Shown: positions 23,612-32,350 of the stretch, piece by piece
Numbering within the stretch: the first letter of the stretch is position 1
Layout: every line of letters begins with the position of its first letter
Translations under genes and position numbers: made by a program
Assembly (NCBI GenBank): GCA_023423655.1
Contig: JAFAFE010000005.1
Span: 704,566-768,565, forward strand
Direction of reading: 5' to 3'
DNA length: 64,000 bases
Origin: Pseudomonadota bacterium
GTDB taxonomy: Bacteria > Pseudomonadota > Alphaproteobacteria > Sphingomonadales > Sphingomonadaceae
The notes under the pieces: generated by a model
What the model saw: only the letters and a program-made list of their open reading frames with translations
The model's database searches: none
Told to the model about the DNA's origin: nothing

Positions 23612-24064
23612 CTATCCCGCCGCGCTGCGATAGGGCACAAATTTCCCGAACGAACAACTTCCGCGCGGCATACCGGTCATACGGTCGACCATGCGGATGA
23701 TGTCGCCATCACATTGCTGGCTGGTGCCGAACTGGCGGATGACCATGATGTCATCGCCATTGGCAAGGCCCGAACAGCTTCCGACCAGATCATTGCGGTA
23801 CACAAGCTTGCTCGACGCGCGGTAAAGGATGATTTCATCCGAAACCTTGATCGGATTATCGGTGTCGCTGCGCGAGATGCAGTTAACCGGTTCGCCCGGC
23901 ACTTTGCCTGCAAGGGCCTTCTGCATGGTCGCGGCCTGTTTTTCGCTAAGCTGCGCCGCGCCGCCATCGACCCCGCCATACCAGCCGCCGCTTGCGCATC
24001 CGGCAAGCAAGAGTGCGCCGCCCGTTGCAAGGATGGCGGCTTTCCAAGGAAAAATGCGTTTCAT
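23612..24064 (-). CDS. Small lipoprotein, unknown function
   Basis: About 150 residues. MKRIFPWKAAILATGGALLL followed by AGC is a lipoprotein signal with lipobox LAGC. The mature part has four cysteines (VNCISRSDTDN, GSCSGLAN, QQCDGDI, GSCSFGKFVPY) and a repeated beta pattern (DEIILYRASSKLVYRNDL, DDIMVIRQFG). I recognise only a general resemblance to small sphingomonad envelope lipoproteins. ATG 24064 is chosen because AGGAG precedes it by eight bases on the minus strand. It is monocistronic and faces the acyl-CoA synthetase gene. Confidence 0.8.
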   Translation of the reverse strand: MKRIFPWKAAILATGGALLLAGCASGGWYGGVDGGAAQLSEKQAATMQKALAGKVPGEPVNCISRSDTDNPIKVSDEIILYRASSKLVYRNDLVGSCSGLANGDDIMVIRQFGTSQQCDGDIIRMVDRMTGMPRGSCSFGKFVPYRSAAG

Positions 24065-24201
24065 CTGTCTAACTCCTGTCGAACGCAAAAGGCCTCATCC
24101 ACCTTAAAATTGAACCTCTTCGCCTTAATATAGGCTGTATCGCGGGAAAAGTTCCTTGTCGGCTATATCCCTATAAAGGCGCCCCTATAAAGGCGTGGCC
24201 C

Positions 24202-24927
24202 TCAAAACGCATCTTTTGCCGCGCGCCGTTCGGCGAGTTCCGCCACATCATTGGCGCGCATGAAGGGGTTGGTCGCCTGTTCCAGCGCGATGCTGGTCGG
24301 CACGGTCGGCTCGCCGCGTTCGCGCGCGGCTTCGACCGCCGCAAGCCGCTGTGCCAAGGCTTGATTGTCAGGCTCGACCGTCACCGCAAAACGCGCGTTG
24401 GAGAGCGTATATTCGTGCGCGCAATAGACAGCGGTTTCGGGCGGGAGGATGATGAACCGCTGCATCGCGTCGAACATTTGCGCCGCCGTGCCTTCGAACA
24501 GACGCCCGCATCCCATCGCGAACAAGGTATCGCCGCAAAATAGCGCCGCGTCTTGTGCGAAATAATAAGCGATATGCCCGGCGGTATGCGCGGGGACTTC
24601 CATCACCACACCTTCCTGCGCGCCCAAGCGGACCGTATCGCCTTCGCCGACCATGCGGTCGAGCGTCGGGATGCGGTCGGCTTCGGCGGCGGGGCCGGTG
24701 ATAGTGCAGCCGGTCGCTTCCTTAATCGCCGCATTGCCGCCGGTATGGTCGGGATGCCAATGGGTGTTCCAGATCTGGCTGATCGTCCAGCCCCGCGCCT
24801 TGGCCGCCTCCAGCACCGGCTCTGCGACGGCAGGGTCGACCACCGCCGTTTCGCCGCTCGCCGCGTCATGCACAAGCCAGACATAATTGTCGTTGAGGAC
24901 GGGGATGCGGACGATTTCCAGACTCAT
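24202..24927 (-). CDS. gloB: Hydroxyacylglutathione hydrolase (glyoxalase II)
   Basis: Second glyoxalase enzyme; hydrolyses S-lactoylglutathione to lactate and glutathione using a binuclear metal site. 241 residues. Metallo-beta-lactamase fold with NTHWHPDHTGGNAAI (HxHxDH), PAHTAGHIAYYF, LFCGDTLFAMGCGRLFEGT (bridging Asp) and YCAHEYTLSNARFA. The C-terminal half carries the glutathione-binding segment (TNPFMRAND). ATG 24927 lies one base after the gloA stop codon, so the two genes are translationally coupled and give a complete methylglyoxal detoxification unit. Confidence 0.96.
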   Translation of the reverse strand: MSLEIVRIPVLNDNYVWLVHDAASGETAVVDPAVAEPVLEAAKARGWTISQIWNTHWHPDHTGGNAAIKEATGCTITGPAAEADRIPTLDRMVGEGDTVRLGAQEGVVMEVPAHTAGHIAYYFAQDAALFCGDTLFAMGCGRLFEGTAAQMFDAMQRFIILPPETAVYCAHEYTLSNARFAVTVEPDNQALAQRLAAVEAARERGEPTVPTSIALEQATNPFMRANDVAELAERRAAKDAF

Positions 24928-24928
24928 C

Positions 24929-25366
24929 TCACCATTCCCCGACATTGGGCATCGAGGCCCAAGGCTCTTGCGGGTCGAGCCGACCATCCTGCAACAGTTC
25001 GACCGAAATATTATCGGGCGTGCGGATGAACGCCATATGCCCGTCGCGCGGCGGACGGTTGATGGTGACACCGGCGTCCATCAGCCGCTGGCAGGTTTCG
25101 TAAATATTATCGACCTCATAAGCGAGATGGCCGAAATTGCGGCCGCCCTTATAGGCTTCGGGCGCGCTGCCATCTTCGGCGGGCCAATTATAGGTCAGCT
25201 CGACTTCGGCGATGCCCGCCTGTCCGGGGCAGGCGAGGAAGATGAGGGTGAAGCGCCCCTGTTCGCTCTCCATACGCCGCACTTCTTCCAGCCCGATCAG
25301 CTTGAAAAAGCCGATTGTGGCTTCGGGATCGGTCACGCGAATCATGGTGTGGAGATATTTGGTCAC
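24929..25366 (-). CDS. gloA: Lactoylglutathione lyase (glyoxalase I)
   Basis: Converts the methylglyoxal-glutathione hemithioacetal to S-lactoylglutathione. 145 residues with two VOC modules. The metal ligands fall in LHTMIRVTDPEATIGFF (His), VELTYNW (Glu), NFGHLAYEVDNIY (His) and NISVELLQDG (Glu), as in GloA. Start MTKYLHTMIRV. It is the upstream gene of the gloAB operon. Confidence 0.96.
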   Translation of the reverse strand: MTKYLHTMIRVTDPEATIGFFKLIGLEEVRRMESEQGRFTLIFLACPGQAGIAEVELTYNWPAEDGSAPEAYKGGRNFGHLAYEVDNIYETCQRLMDAGVTINRPPRDGHMAFIRTPDNISVELLQDGRLDPQEPWASMPNVGEW

Positions 25367-25513
25367 AGGGAGACTTCCTCGTTTCGTCTATATATATGCA
25401 CGGTTCATCGTTCATTCAGCGCGGTCGAGCGATAGCAATGAAGGACGATCGCGCCCGCTATCGGGCTGGATTGTTACAAATCTACCAATAGCATCGTTAC
25501 AGGGAAACCCGCC

Positions 25514-26287
25514 ATGGCCGAAAATGCTCCCACGCTCCCCGAAACTTCCGCTGTTTATGCGCCGTCCACCCGCTTCGGCTGGGTCAAGGACCGCAACAAA
25601 ACCATCCTTGCAGCGGCGGCGCTGACGGGGATCGGCTTGGTCGCGGGCGGCTATCTGCTCGGCGACGGGCTGGTGCGCGCCAAAGCGGTGGACCGTTCGG
25701 TCACCGTGCGCGGATTGGCCGAAAAAGATGTGGTCGCCGACCTTGCAAGCTGGACCTTGAGCTATTCCTCGGTCGCATCCGACCTTGCGAGCGCACAGGC
25801 CGACAGCGAAGCCGACACCGCCGCGATCCGCGCCTATTTTGCCAAAGCGGGCTTTCCCGCCGACGCGCTCATCCCGGCGGGCGTCAATGTGTCAAGTTAC
25901 ACCGAACAAGGCGTGCCGCGCATCACCATCAACCAGCGGATGCAATTCCGCACCACCGACATTGCGCGCGCGCAAAAGGCCGCAGCCGGGCAATATGATC
26001 TGGTCCGCGCGGGCGTGAGCCTGTCCGAAGGCTCGACGATGAAATATAGCTATACCAAATTGAACGACATCAAATCCGCGATGGTCGCCGAAGCCACCCG
26101 CGATGCGCGGAAGGTCGCCGAACAATTTGCCCGCGACAGCGGAGCGCGCGTCGGAACGATCAAATCTGCGAGCCAAGGCTATTTCGAAATCAACGCTCGC
26201 GACGGCACCGGCGAAGGCTATGGCGTATCCGACACGCCCAACAAAAAGGTCCGTGTGGTGACAACGATCGACTATTATCTGAAATAA
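25514..26287 (+). CDS. SIMPL-domain (DUF541) protein, membrane-anchored
   Basis: 257 residues. After a Pro-rich start there is one membrane helix (about residues 31-52, TILAAAALTGIGLVAGGYLL), so the rest lies in the periplasm. The SIMPL domain is recognised by RSVTVRGLAEKDVVADLASW, FRTTDIARAQKA, MVAEATRDARKVAEQFARDSG and KVRVVTTIDYYLK. The family forms envelope beta-rich oligomers, and its biochemical role is poorly defined. A second SIMPL protein of different anchoring lies at 32351. Start at ATG 25514, with GGGAAACC just before. Confidence 0.9.
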   Translation: MAENAPTLPETSAVYAPSTRFGWVKDRNKTILAAAALTGIGLVAGGYLLGDGLVRAKAVDRSVTVRGLAEKDVVADLASWTLSYSSVASDLASAQADSEADTAAIRAYFAKAGFPADALIPAGVNVSSYTEQGVPRITINQRMQFRTTDIARAQKAAAGQYDLVRAGVSLSEGSTMKYSYTKLNDIKSAMVAEATRDARKVAEQFARDSGARVGTIKSASQGYFEINARDGTGEGYGVSDTPNKKVRVVTTIDYYLK

Positions 26288-26374
26288 TTCGGTGGGGCTG
26301 ATCAAGAGCGTCAGCCGCCTGTGCCGGCATCATCCTCCCGGTGCTGTGTATGGGTATGGGCATCAGCGTTGATA

Positions 26375-26760
26375 GATTCACGCGAAGGCGCGAAGACGCG
26401 AAGAGAATAATGGGGTCGCGGCGAACGCCGGGTCATGTCCCGGCCCTCTTTGTTTCAACACGCATATCAAGAAAATGCGGGCAAGAAGAGCTTCCGGACC
26501 TTCAAACCAAAAACCCACTCTTTTCTTCGCGCCTTCGCGCCTTCGCGCCTTCGCGTGAAACTTCATGTCCCCAGCCTAAATTTTCTCCGCGCCCCCGCGC
26601 CTCCGCGAGAAAATATTCTACGCAGCGGCGCAGAGATTAGGGAAACGCAAAGGGGCCGGGCTATCCGCCAAGGAGGGCGCGCATAAAGTCGGGATAGAAG
26701 AAGCTTGGCTTCGGTATCTCCCCTTCCTCTGCACCCTCTGCGCCTCTGCGCGAATCTTTA
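26375..26760. repeat. Cluster of GCGAAG/GCAGAG-type imperfect inverted repeats
   Basis: TTCACGCGAAGGCGCGAAG (from 26377) is answered in reverse by several CTTCGCGC units ending CTTCGCGTGAA (26525-26559). A second related pair follows: CTCCGCGCCCCCGCGCCTCC (26585 onward) with ACGCAGCGGCGCAGAG (26619-26635), and the reverse CCTCTGCGCCTCTGCGCGAA (26735-26755). The whole 530-bp gap between the SIMPL gene and the TPR gene holds nothing else that I can support. Confidence 0.75.
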
Positions 26761-26817
26761 TCTACCTGAGGCCAAGCTGGCACTCAGGCGGTTCGCAATT
26801 GTCAGATTTCTGAGCTT

Positions 26818-27588
26818 TTACTGCGGTGTCTTGGTCGCAGCCGGTTTTGCGTCCATCGCGTCGAGTTGGGCGAGATGGGCTTGGGCGGTGGCGGCTTCGG
26901 GGCCGCCTTGGGCGAGGTCAATCGCGGCTTGCCAGTTTTTGCGCGCGCCTGCCTTATCGCCTGCACTGATCGCGATATTGCCGGCCTCCAAAGCGATAGC
27001 GGGGTCGCCACCGGCAATTTTGGCGGCGGTCGCAATATCATTTTGTGCGCGCGGCAAATCGCCTTCGCGCCGCGCAAGAGTGGCCGACAAGAGCCAGCCG
27101 AGCGGGTCTTGCGGGACCAGATTATGCGCCTGTTCCAAATCCGCCTTGGCCTTCACCATATCGCCCGCCGCTGCATAAGCACGGGCGCGATCGATATGCG
27201 CTTCGCCCAAGCCTTCGCCGCGTAATTGTCCGCCTGTTATCGCTTTCCCCAGATAGTCGATCGCGCGCGGCGGCTGGCCTGCGAGCAAGGCTGCATTGCC
27301 CGCCTGCACCCATAATTTGCCGCTATCACCGGCCTTGGCTGTGGTCGCTTGCTGTGCGGCTTGTTCATAAGCCGCCAGCGCCGCCGCTGCATTGCCCGCC
27401 TTGAATTGCGAAAAGCCGAGACATTGTTTGGCGCGCCAGCCGCCGCCCTTTTGCGCCCATTCATTGGCGCGCACGATGCCCGATTGCGCGTCCCCCGACG
27501 CGAGCCGCATACATTCGTTAAAGTCGACCTCGTCCATCGAGGGGAGGGCCGCAGGCGATTGCAGAAATAGCAGCAGCGGTAAGACCAT
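26818..27588 (-). CDS. Tetratricopeptide-repeat protein
   Basis: 256 residues. The N-terminus MVLPLLLFLQSPAALPS is a short hydrophobic, probably exported start. Four or five TPR-like helical pairs follow, for example AGNAAAALAAYEQAAQQATT, AGNAALLAGQPPRAIDYLGKAI, AHIDRARAYAAAGDMVKAKADLEQA and AGNIAISAGDKAGARKNWQAAI. These form protein-binding scaffolds; the partner is not apparent. It is the last gene of the leuC-vapBC-leuD operon, four bases after the hydrolase stop. Confidence 0.85.
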   Translation of the reverse strand: MVLPLLLFLQSPAALPSMDEVDFNECMRLASGDAQSGIVRANEWAQKGGGWRAKQCLGFSQFKAGNAAAALAAYEQAAQQATTAKAGDSGKLWVQAGNAALLAGQPPRAIDYLGKAITGGQLRGEGLGEAHIDRARAYAAAGDMVKAKADLEQAHNLVPQDPLGWLLSATLARREGDLPRAQNDIATAAKIAGGDPAIALEAGNIAISAGDKAGARKNWQAAIDLAQGGPEAATAQAHLAQLDAMDAKPAATKTPQ

Positions 27589-27592
27589 GAGA

Positions 27593-28375
27593 TTATCCGA
27601 TCAGCGCGAGCATATCCGAAACGGTCGCAATAAGGAGCGCAATGTCTCCATCCCGCGACAGGCGATGGTCGCCGTCCTTAATCAGGTGCGTCTGCACATC
27701 GGATGAACGCAAGGCCGCCGCAAGGCGCAGGCTGATGTCCCACGGCACATCGCTATCGGCTTGCCCGTGGAGGAGGCGCACAGGGACATCCAGCGCAATC
27801 GGGCCATCAAGCAGCCGGTTCGCCTCGCCCGATTGCCAGAAGGCGGCGGTGGTCACATAAGGGTCGTCCGAATAATCGGACGGCTCTTCCAAAGTGCCGC
27901 CGCTTTGGAACAGGGCTTTTTGCGCGTCGTCAAAACCCCAACCGGTAAAATCGGGCGCAGCGGCGATGCCGACTAACCCCTTGACTTGCGCGGGGCGGGC
28001 GAGCGCGACGAGCAGCATCAACCAACCGCCCATCGACGATCCGACCAGCAGCAAGGGCGCGTCCGGCCCTAACACCGCATCGGCCACCGCCAGCACATCA
28101 TCGCGCCAGCTTGTGAGCGTGCCATCGCGGAAATCGCCCTCACTCTCGCCGCATCCGGCATAGTCGAGCAGCAAACAGCCCTGCCCCGCCGATGCAGCCC
28201 AATCGAACAGCGCGCCCGCCTTACTCCCCGCCATGTCGGACATATAGCCGGGGAGGAACAGGAGCGTCGGTTGCGCGGGGCCGCACGGCACATCGCTGGC
28301 GGGCGCGGAGTAGCGATAGGCGAGCTTCAGCCCATCGGGCCGCGCGCTATAGTGGACGGGGGCAGGTGCGGTCAT
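27593..28375 (-). CDS. Alpha/beta hydrolase
   Basis: 260 residues, cytosolic. The nucleophile elbow is LLVGSSMGGWLMLL (Ser about residue 113), the oxyanion strand LLFLPGYMSDMAGSKA, the acid probably in LHGQADSDVPW, and the catalytic His in IKDGDHRLSRDGD. It resembles YqiA/ABHD10-like carboxylesterases acting on small acyl esters, which is only a guess at the substrate. Its start is two bases after the stop of the quinone reductase gene. Confidence 0.88.
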   Translation of the reverse strand: MTAPAPVHYSARPDGLKLAYRYSAPASDVPCGPAQPTLLFLPGYMSDMAGSKAGALFDWAASAGQGCLLLDYAGCGESEGDFRDGTLTSWRDDVLAVADAVLGPDAPLLLVGSSMGGWLMLLVALARPAQVKGLVGIAAAPDFTGWGFDDAQKALFQSGGTLEEPSDYSDDPYVTTAAFWQSGEANRLLDGPIALDVPVRLLHGQADSDVPWDISLRLAAALRSSDVQTHLIKDGDHRLSRDGDIALLIATVSDMLALIG

Positions 28376-28377
28376 GC

Positions 28378-29379
28378 TTATGCGCCGATCGTCACCACCA
28401 GCTTGCCGATGGCGTTGCGGTTACCCAGCTCGCGGATCGCGTCCGCGCCCTGTTCGAGCGGATAGGTAGCGGTGATGCGCGGGCGGATATGGCCTGCTTC
28501 CCACATGGTGAAGAGGCGCTTCACATGGGCGCGGTTGGCTTCGGGATCGCGCGCGGCAAAGGCCCCCCAGAACACCCCGCAAATATCGCAGCTTTTGAGA
28601 AGCGTGAGATTGAGCGGCAATTTGGGGATGCCCGCCGGAAAGCCGACGACCAGATAGCGGCCCTCCCATGCAATCGAGCGCACGGCGGGTTCGCAATAAT
28701 CGCCGCCCACCGCATCATAGATGACATCCGCGCCATTGGGGCCGACCGCTGCCTTGAACGCATCGGCAAGCGCCTTGGATTGGTCCTTGTCGAACGGGGC
28801 GCGGCCATAAATCACCACTTCATCCGCGCCTGCGGATTTAGCGGCATTGGCCTTTTCCTCGCTCGAAACGGCAGCCACCACGCGCGCGCCGAACGCTTTG
28901 CCCAGCTCGACCGACGCCAGCCCGACGCCGCCCGCTGCGCCCAGCACCAGCAAAGTCTGTCCCTGCTTCAATCGCCCGCGATCCAGCAGCGCATGGATCG
29001 AGGTGCCATAGGTCATGAGCAGCGCCGAGCCTTCTTCAAAGCTGCGGCCTTCGGGCAGTTTGAACGCATTGGCGGCGACCAGCACCGCTTGCTCCGCCAG
29101 CCCGCCATGCCCGACCAAGCCGATCACGCGGTCACCCACTTCAAAGTCGCGCACGCCGTCGCCGACCGCGCGGACTATCCCTGCAATCTCGCCGCCCGGC
29201 GCGAACGGGCGCGCGGGTTTGAACTGGTATTTATCTTCGATAATCAGCGTATCGGGAAAGTTGATCGAGCAGGCTTTGACATCGACCAGCAATTGCCCCG
29301 CGCCCGCAACCGGTGCGTCCATTTCGCCGACCGTCAATGTTTCCGGTCCGCCCACCGCTTGTGACAATAAAGCCTTCAT
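28378..29379 (-). CDS. NADPH:quinone oxidoreductase (zinc-free MDR family)
   Basis: 333 residues, QOR type of the medium-chain dehydrogenase superfamily, lacking the zinc cysteines. The N-terminal GroES-like part has CSINFPDTLIIEDKYQFKPA and FAPGGEIAGIVRAVGDGV. The nucleotide fold has VLGAAGGVGLASVELGKAFGARVVAAVSS and IYDAVGGDYCEPAVRSIAWEGRYLVVGFPAG. It probably reduces quinones or enones with NADPH. It lies 26 bp behind leuD in the same operon. Confidence 0.92.
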   Translation of the reverse strand: MKALLSQAVGGPETLTVGEMDAPVAGAGQLLVDVKACSINFPDTLIIEDKYQFKPARPFAPGGEIAGIVRAVGDGVRDFEVGDRVIGLVGHGGLAEQAVLVAANAFKLPEGRSFEEGSALLMTYGTSIHALLDRGRLKQGQTLLVLGAAGGVGLASVELGKAFGARVVAAVSSEEKANAAKSAGADEVVIYGRAPFDKDQSKALADAFKAAVGPNGADVIYDAVGGDYCEPAVRSIAWEGRYLVVGFPAGIPKLPLNLTLLKSCDICGVFWGAFAARDPEANRAHVKRLFTMWEAGHIRPRITATYPLEQGADAIRELGNRNAIGKLVVTIGA

Positions 29380-29405
29380 CCCGCGCCCTCTTCGCTAATT
29401 CAGTT

Positions 29406-29999
29406 TCAATCCGCAACTGCTGCCATAAAAGGCCTTTGTTTCGCAAGTGTTGCTTCATAGGCGTCAATCGCACCCGCATCGGCCAAGGTCATGCCGATTT
29501 CGTCCAGCCCTTCGATCAGGCAATGTTTGCGGAACGGGTCGATTTCAAATTCATAGCGGTCCTGAAACGGGGTCGTCACACTTTGCGATTCAAGGTCGAT
29601 ATGGATGGGGTCGGTTTGCGCTACCTCCATCAACCGGTCGATGGCCTCTTGCGGCAAGACCACGGTGACAATGCCGTTTTTGAACGCATTGCCGGAAAAA
29701 ATATCCGAAAAGCTGGGCGCGATGACCGCAGTGACGCCCATATCGAGGAGCGCCCAAGCGGCATGTTCGCGGCTTGACCCGCACCCAAAATTATCGCCCG
29801 CAAGGATGATCGGCGCGCCCTGATATTGAGGGTCGTCAAACACATTGCCGGGTTCGGCCCGCACGCTTTCAAACGCGCCCTTGCCAAGCCCGGTGCGGCT
29901 GATGGTCTTCAACCAAGCCGCCGGAATAATCACATCCGTATCCACATTCTTGCGCCCGAACGGATAAGCGCGGCCTTCAACTTGGGTAACGGGGGTCAT
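29406..29999 (-). CDS. leuD: 3-isopropylmalate dehydratase small subunit
   Basis: Small subunit of isopropylmalate isomerase in leucine synthesis. 197 residues. Motifs GRKNVDTDVIIPAAWLKTIS, ILAGDNFGCGSSREHAAWAL and FKNGIVTVVLPQEA are characteristic. The ATG at 29999 overlaps the vapC stop codon (ATGA), so leuD translation is coupled to that of the toxin. The partner subunit leuC lies upstream on the other side of vapBC. Confidence 0.96.
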   Translation of the reverse strand: MTPVTQVEGRAYPFGRKNVDTDVIIPAAWLKTISRTGLGKGAFESVRAEPGNVFDDPQYQGAPIILAGDNFGCGSSREHAAWALLDMGVTAVIAPSFSDIFSGNAFKNGIVTVVLPQEAIDRLMEVAQTDPIHIDLESQSVTTPFQDRYEFEIDPFRKHCLIEGLDEIGMTLADAGAIDAYEATLAKQRPFMAAVAD

Positions 30000-30412
30000 G
30001 ATTGTCTCTCTTTTGTTTGCCAGTCTTCCCATAAAAGGGCTTTGACGCGGGAAAATTCACGGACATTATGGGTGACGATGGTGAGGCCGAGGCTGCGCGC
30101 ATGGCCGGCGATCAGCATATCATAGGCGCCCAGCAGCGCGCCCGATTTAGCGAGATCTGCCCGAATATCGCCCGCATGATCGGCCGCCGCAGCGTCAAAG
30201 TCCAATATCTCCAATCGCGACACCATATCCATGGTCAACTGGCGATGGTAATCGGGGCGCGGCGATTTTTCGACACCGTAAAGAAGCTCATGCAGGCTGA
30301 TCGTCGATATGCACATCTCTGCCGCATTCGCCTTGAAATGATCGGCAATGCCGCTGTCCGGGTGGCGCATCGCGTGGATGCACACATTGGTATCGAGCAT
30401 ATAGCGCAGCAT
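29996..30412 (-). CDS. vapC: VapC-type PIN-domain toxin
   Basis: 138 residues. PIN ribonuclease fold with the acidic residues in YMLDTNVCIHAMR, ISTISLHELLYGVEKS, LGAYDMLIAGHARSLG and IVTHNVREFSRV, all four canonical positions. VapC toxins cut tRNA or rRNA and are held in check by VapB. The start at 30412 overlaps the vapB stop by one base, and its own stop overlaps the leuD start, so it is tightly embedded in the leu operon. Catalytic residues are intact, so it is probably active. Confidence 0.93.
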   Translation of the reverse strand: MLRYMLDTNVCIHAMRHPDSGIADHFKANAAEMCISTISLHELLYGVEKSPRPDYHRQLTMDMVSRLEILDFDAAAADHAGDIRADLAKSGALLGAYDMLIAGHARSLGLTIVTHNVREFSRVKALLWEDWQTKERQS

Positions 30413-30642
30413 CAAACGCCGAAATCCCGCTCCTGAACGGGCGGCTGGTCGCGCTCGGGGAAATCGGGGCTCGGCTCGCGATCGAAAAAATCGTCCCACA
30501 AAGCATCGACCGGTGTCAGGATGACCGACTTCCCAACCTTACGGATGATGACTTTCTTTACCCCGTCGGGAAAGGCCATATCCTTGGGGATACGCACCGC
30601 TTGCGAGCGGTTGGACTTAAAGATGGTAGTCTGTGCGTTCAT
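30412..30642 (-). CDS. vapB: VapB-type antitoxin
   Basis: 76 residues. The N-terminus MNAQTTIFKSNRSQAVRIPK is the AbrB/SpoVT-like swapped-hairpin DNA-binding domain, followed by a C-terminal toxin-binding tail with WDDFFDREPSPDFPERDQPP. It neutralises VapC and would repress its own promoter. The start is 46 bp behind leuC. The gap has no visible terminator, so transcription from leuC should continue through it. Confidence 0.92.
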   Translation of the reverse strand: MNAQTTIFKSNRSQAVRIPKDMAFPDGVKKVIIRKVGKSVILTPVDALWDDFFDREPSPDFPERDQPPVQERDFGV

Positions 30643-30688
30643 GGGTGCAGGATGCTATTGCAAATGGGATATGTCAATGGGATATACA

Positions 30689-32119
30689 TCACATCAATTC
30701 CCGCACATCGGTCAGCCGCCCTGTCACTGCCGCCGCCGCTGCCATAGCGGGGGACACCAGATGCGTTCTAGCGCCCGGCCCTTGTCTCCCCACGAAATTG
30801 CGGTTGCTGGTGGAGGCGCAGCGTTCGCCTGCGGGGACTTTGTCGGGGTTCATGCCGAGGCAGGCGGAGCAGCCCGGCTCGCGCCATTCAAGGCCTGCGT
30901 CGATGAAGATGCGGTCCAGCCCCTCTTCCTCCGCTTGCCGTTTGACCAAGCCCGACCCCGGCACGACAATCGCCCATTTGATACTGTCCGCTTTTTTGCG
31001 GCCCTTGAGGATGGCGGCGGCGGCGCGCAAATCTTCGATGCGGCTGTTGGTGCAACTGCCGATGAAGATATTCTGCACTTCGACCGCGTCCATCGGCGTT
31101 CCGGGTTCAAGGCCCATATAGGCGAGGCTCTTGGCCGCCGCTTCCTGTTTGGACGCATCGGCAAAGCTTGCGGGGTCGGGCACCATGCCGGTGATCGGCA
31201 CCACATCTTCGGGGCTGGTGCCCCATGTGACCGACGGCGCAATGTCGGCGGCGTTGATGACAACCACCTTATCATAGGTCGCGCCCGTATCGGTCCCGAG
31301 GCTCTTCCACCACGCGACTGCCGCGTCCCAATCCGCGCCTTTGGGCGCCATCGGCCGGTCTTCAAGATAGGCGAACGTCACCTCGTCGGGCGCAATCAAT
31401 CCGGCGCGCGCGCCATGTTCGATGGCCATGTTCGAAACAGTCAGCCGTCCTTCGATGCTAAGCGCGCGGATCGCGCTCCCTGTATACTCGATCACATGGC
31501 CGGTGCCGCCCGCCGCGCCCAAAACGCCGGTAATGTGGAGCACAATATCCTTGGCGGTAACGCCGGGGCCGACTTCGCCTTCGACGCGCACTTCCATCGT
31601 TTTGGAGGGCGCGAGCAGCAGGGTTTGGGTCGCCAGCACATGCTCGACCTCGCTCGTCCCGATGCCGAACGCCAGCGCGCCGAGGCCGCCATGACAGGCG
31701 GTATGGCTGTCCCCGCACACAATCGTCGCGCCGGGGAGCGAGAAGCCCTGCTCCGGCCCCACCACATGGACAATCCCCTGCTCGGGCGCGGTATCGTTGA
31801 TATAGCGGATGCCGAAGGCGGGCGCATTGGCTTCGAGCGCGGCCAGTTGCTGCGCGCTTTGCGGGTCGAGGATGGGGAGCTTATGCCCGTCCGCATCCAG
31901 CCGCGCCGTGGTCGGCAGATTATGGTCGGGAACCGCCAGCGTAAGGTCAGGCCGCCGCACGCTGCGCCCCGATGCGCGCAGCCCTTCAAAGGCTTGCGGG
32001 CTGGTCACTTCATGCACCAGATGGCGGTCGATGAAGATAAGGCAGGTGCCATCGGGCCGCTGCGACACGATATGCGCGTCCCAGATTTTTTCGTACAAGG
32101 TGCGGGGTTTTTGAGTCAT
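30689..32119 (-). CDS. leuC: 3-isopropylmalate dehydratase large subunit
   Basis: Catalytic aconitase-family subunit with a [4Fe-4S] cluster; works with LeuD. 476 residues. Cluster ligands lie in FIGSCTNSRIEDLRAAA and EPGCSACLGMNPDKV. Other marks are TCLIFIDRHLVHEVTSPQAFEG, CGDSHTACHGGLGALAFGIGTSEVEHVLATQT and MSIEHGARAGLIAPDE-like SNMAIEHGARAGLIAPDE. It is first in the seven-gene minus-strand operon. The mobile-like spacer upstream (32120-32350) contains a family-D repeat. Confidence 0.97.
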   Translation of the reverse strand: MTQKPRTLYEKIWDAHIVSQRPDGTCLIFIDRHLVHEVTSPQAFEGLRASGRSVRRPDLTLAVPDHNLPTTARLDADGHKLPILDPQSAQQLAALEANAPAFGIRYINDTAPEQGIVHVVGPEQGFSLPGATIVCGDSHTACHGGLGALAFGIGTSEVEHVLATQTLLLAPSKTMEVRVEGEVGPGVTAKDIVLHITGVLGAAGGTGHVIEYTGSAIRALSIEGRLTVSNMAIEHGARAGLIAPDEVTFAYLEDRPMAPKGADWDAAVAWWKSLGTDTGATYDKVVVINAADIAPSVTWGTSPEDVVPITGMVPDPASFADASKQEAAAKSLAYMGLEPGTPMDAVEVQNIFIGSCTNSRIEDLRAAAAILKGRKKADSIKWAIVVPGSGLVKRQAEEEGLDRIFIDAGLEWREPGCSACLGMNPDKVPAGERCASTSNRNFVGRQGPGARTHLVSPAMAAAAAVTGRLTDVRELM

Positions 32120-32227
32120 AAAATGGCCTTAATGCGCAGGCGTCGCGCAATCAACCGTGATTTGTGCAAGTGCGAAGGGTGGATTGAAGACGGCTACTAG
32201 GGGCGGCTATATAGGACAATGAACTCT

Positions 32228-32317
32228 CGTCATTGCGAGCGCCGGAGGCGCGCGGCAATCCAGAGTCGCGCTAAGCCGCTCTAGATTGCTTCGTCGCTTG
32301 CGCTCCTCGCAATGACG
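32228..32317. repeat. CGTCATTGCGAG-type inverted repeat (copy 1)
   Basis: CGTCATTGCGAG and CTCGCAATGACG end an imperfect palindrome of 90 bp, with GCGGCAATCCAGAGTCGCGC inside. Copies 2 and 3 are at 51001-51084 and 62890-62979. This is a widely scattered intergenic element type in alphaproteobacteria. Confidence 0.9.
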
Positions 32318-32350
32318 GAAGGGGTGGAGCCAAGTCCTACTTCTTCACCC

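Noticed and set aside
26375..26562. Possible CRISPR array
   Set aside because: Repeat units are 8-9 bp, contiguous and inverted, without unique spacers; no cas genes are present.
30521..32200. Open frame of 559 codons on the plus strand across leuC
   Set aside because: Antisense shadow of leuC and vapB, with no RBS or motif.
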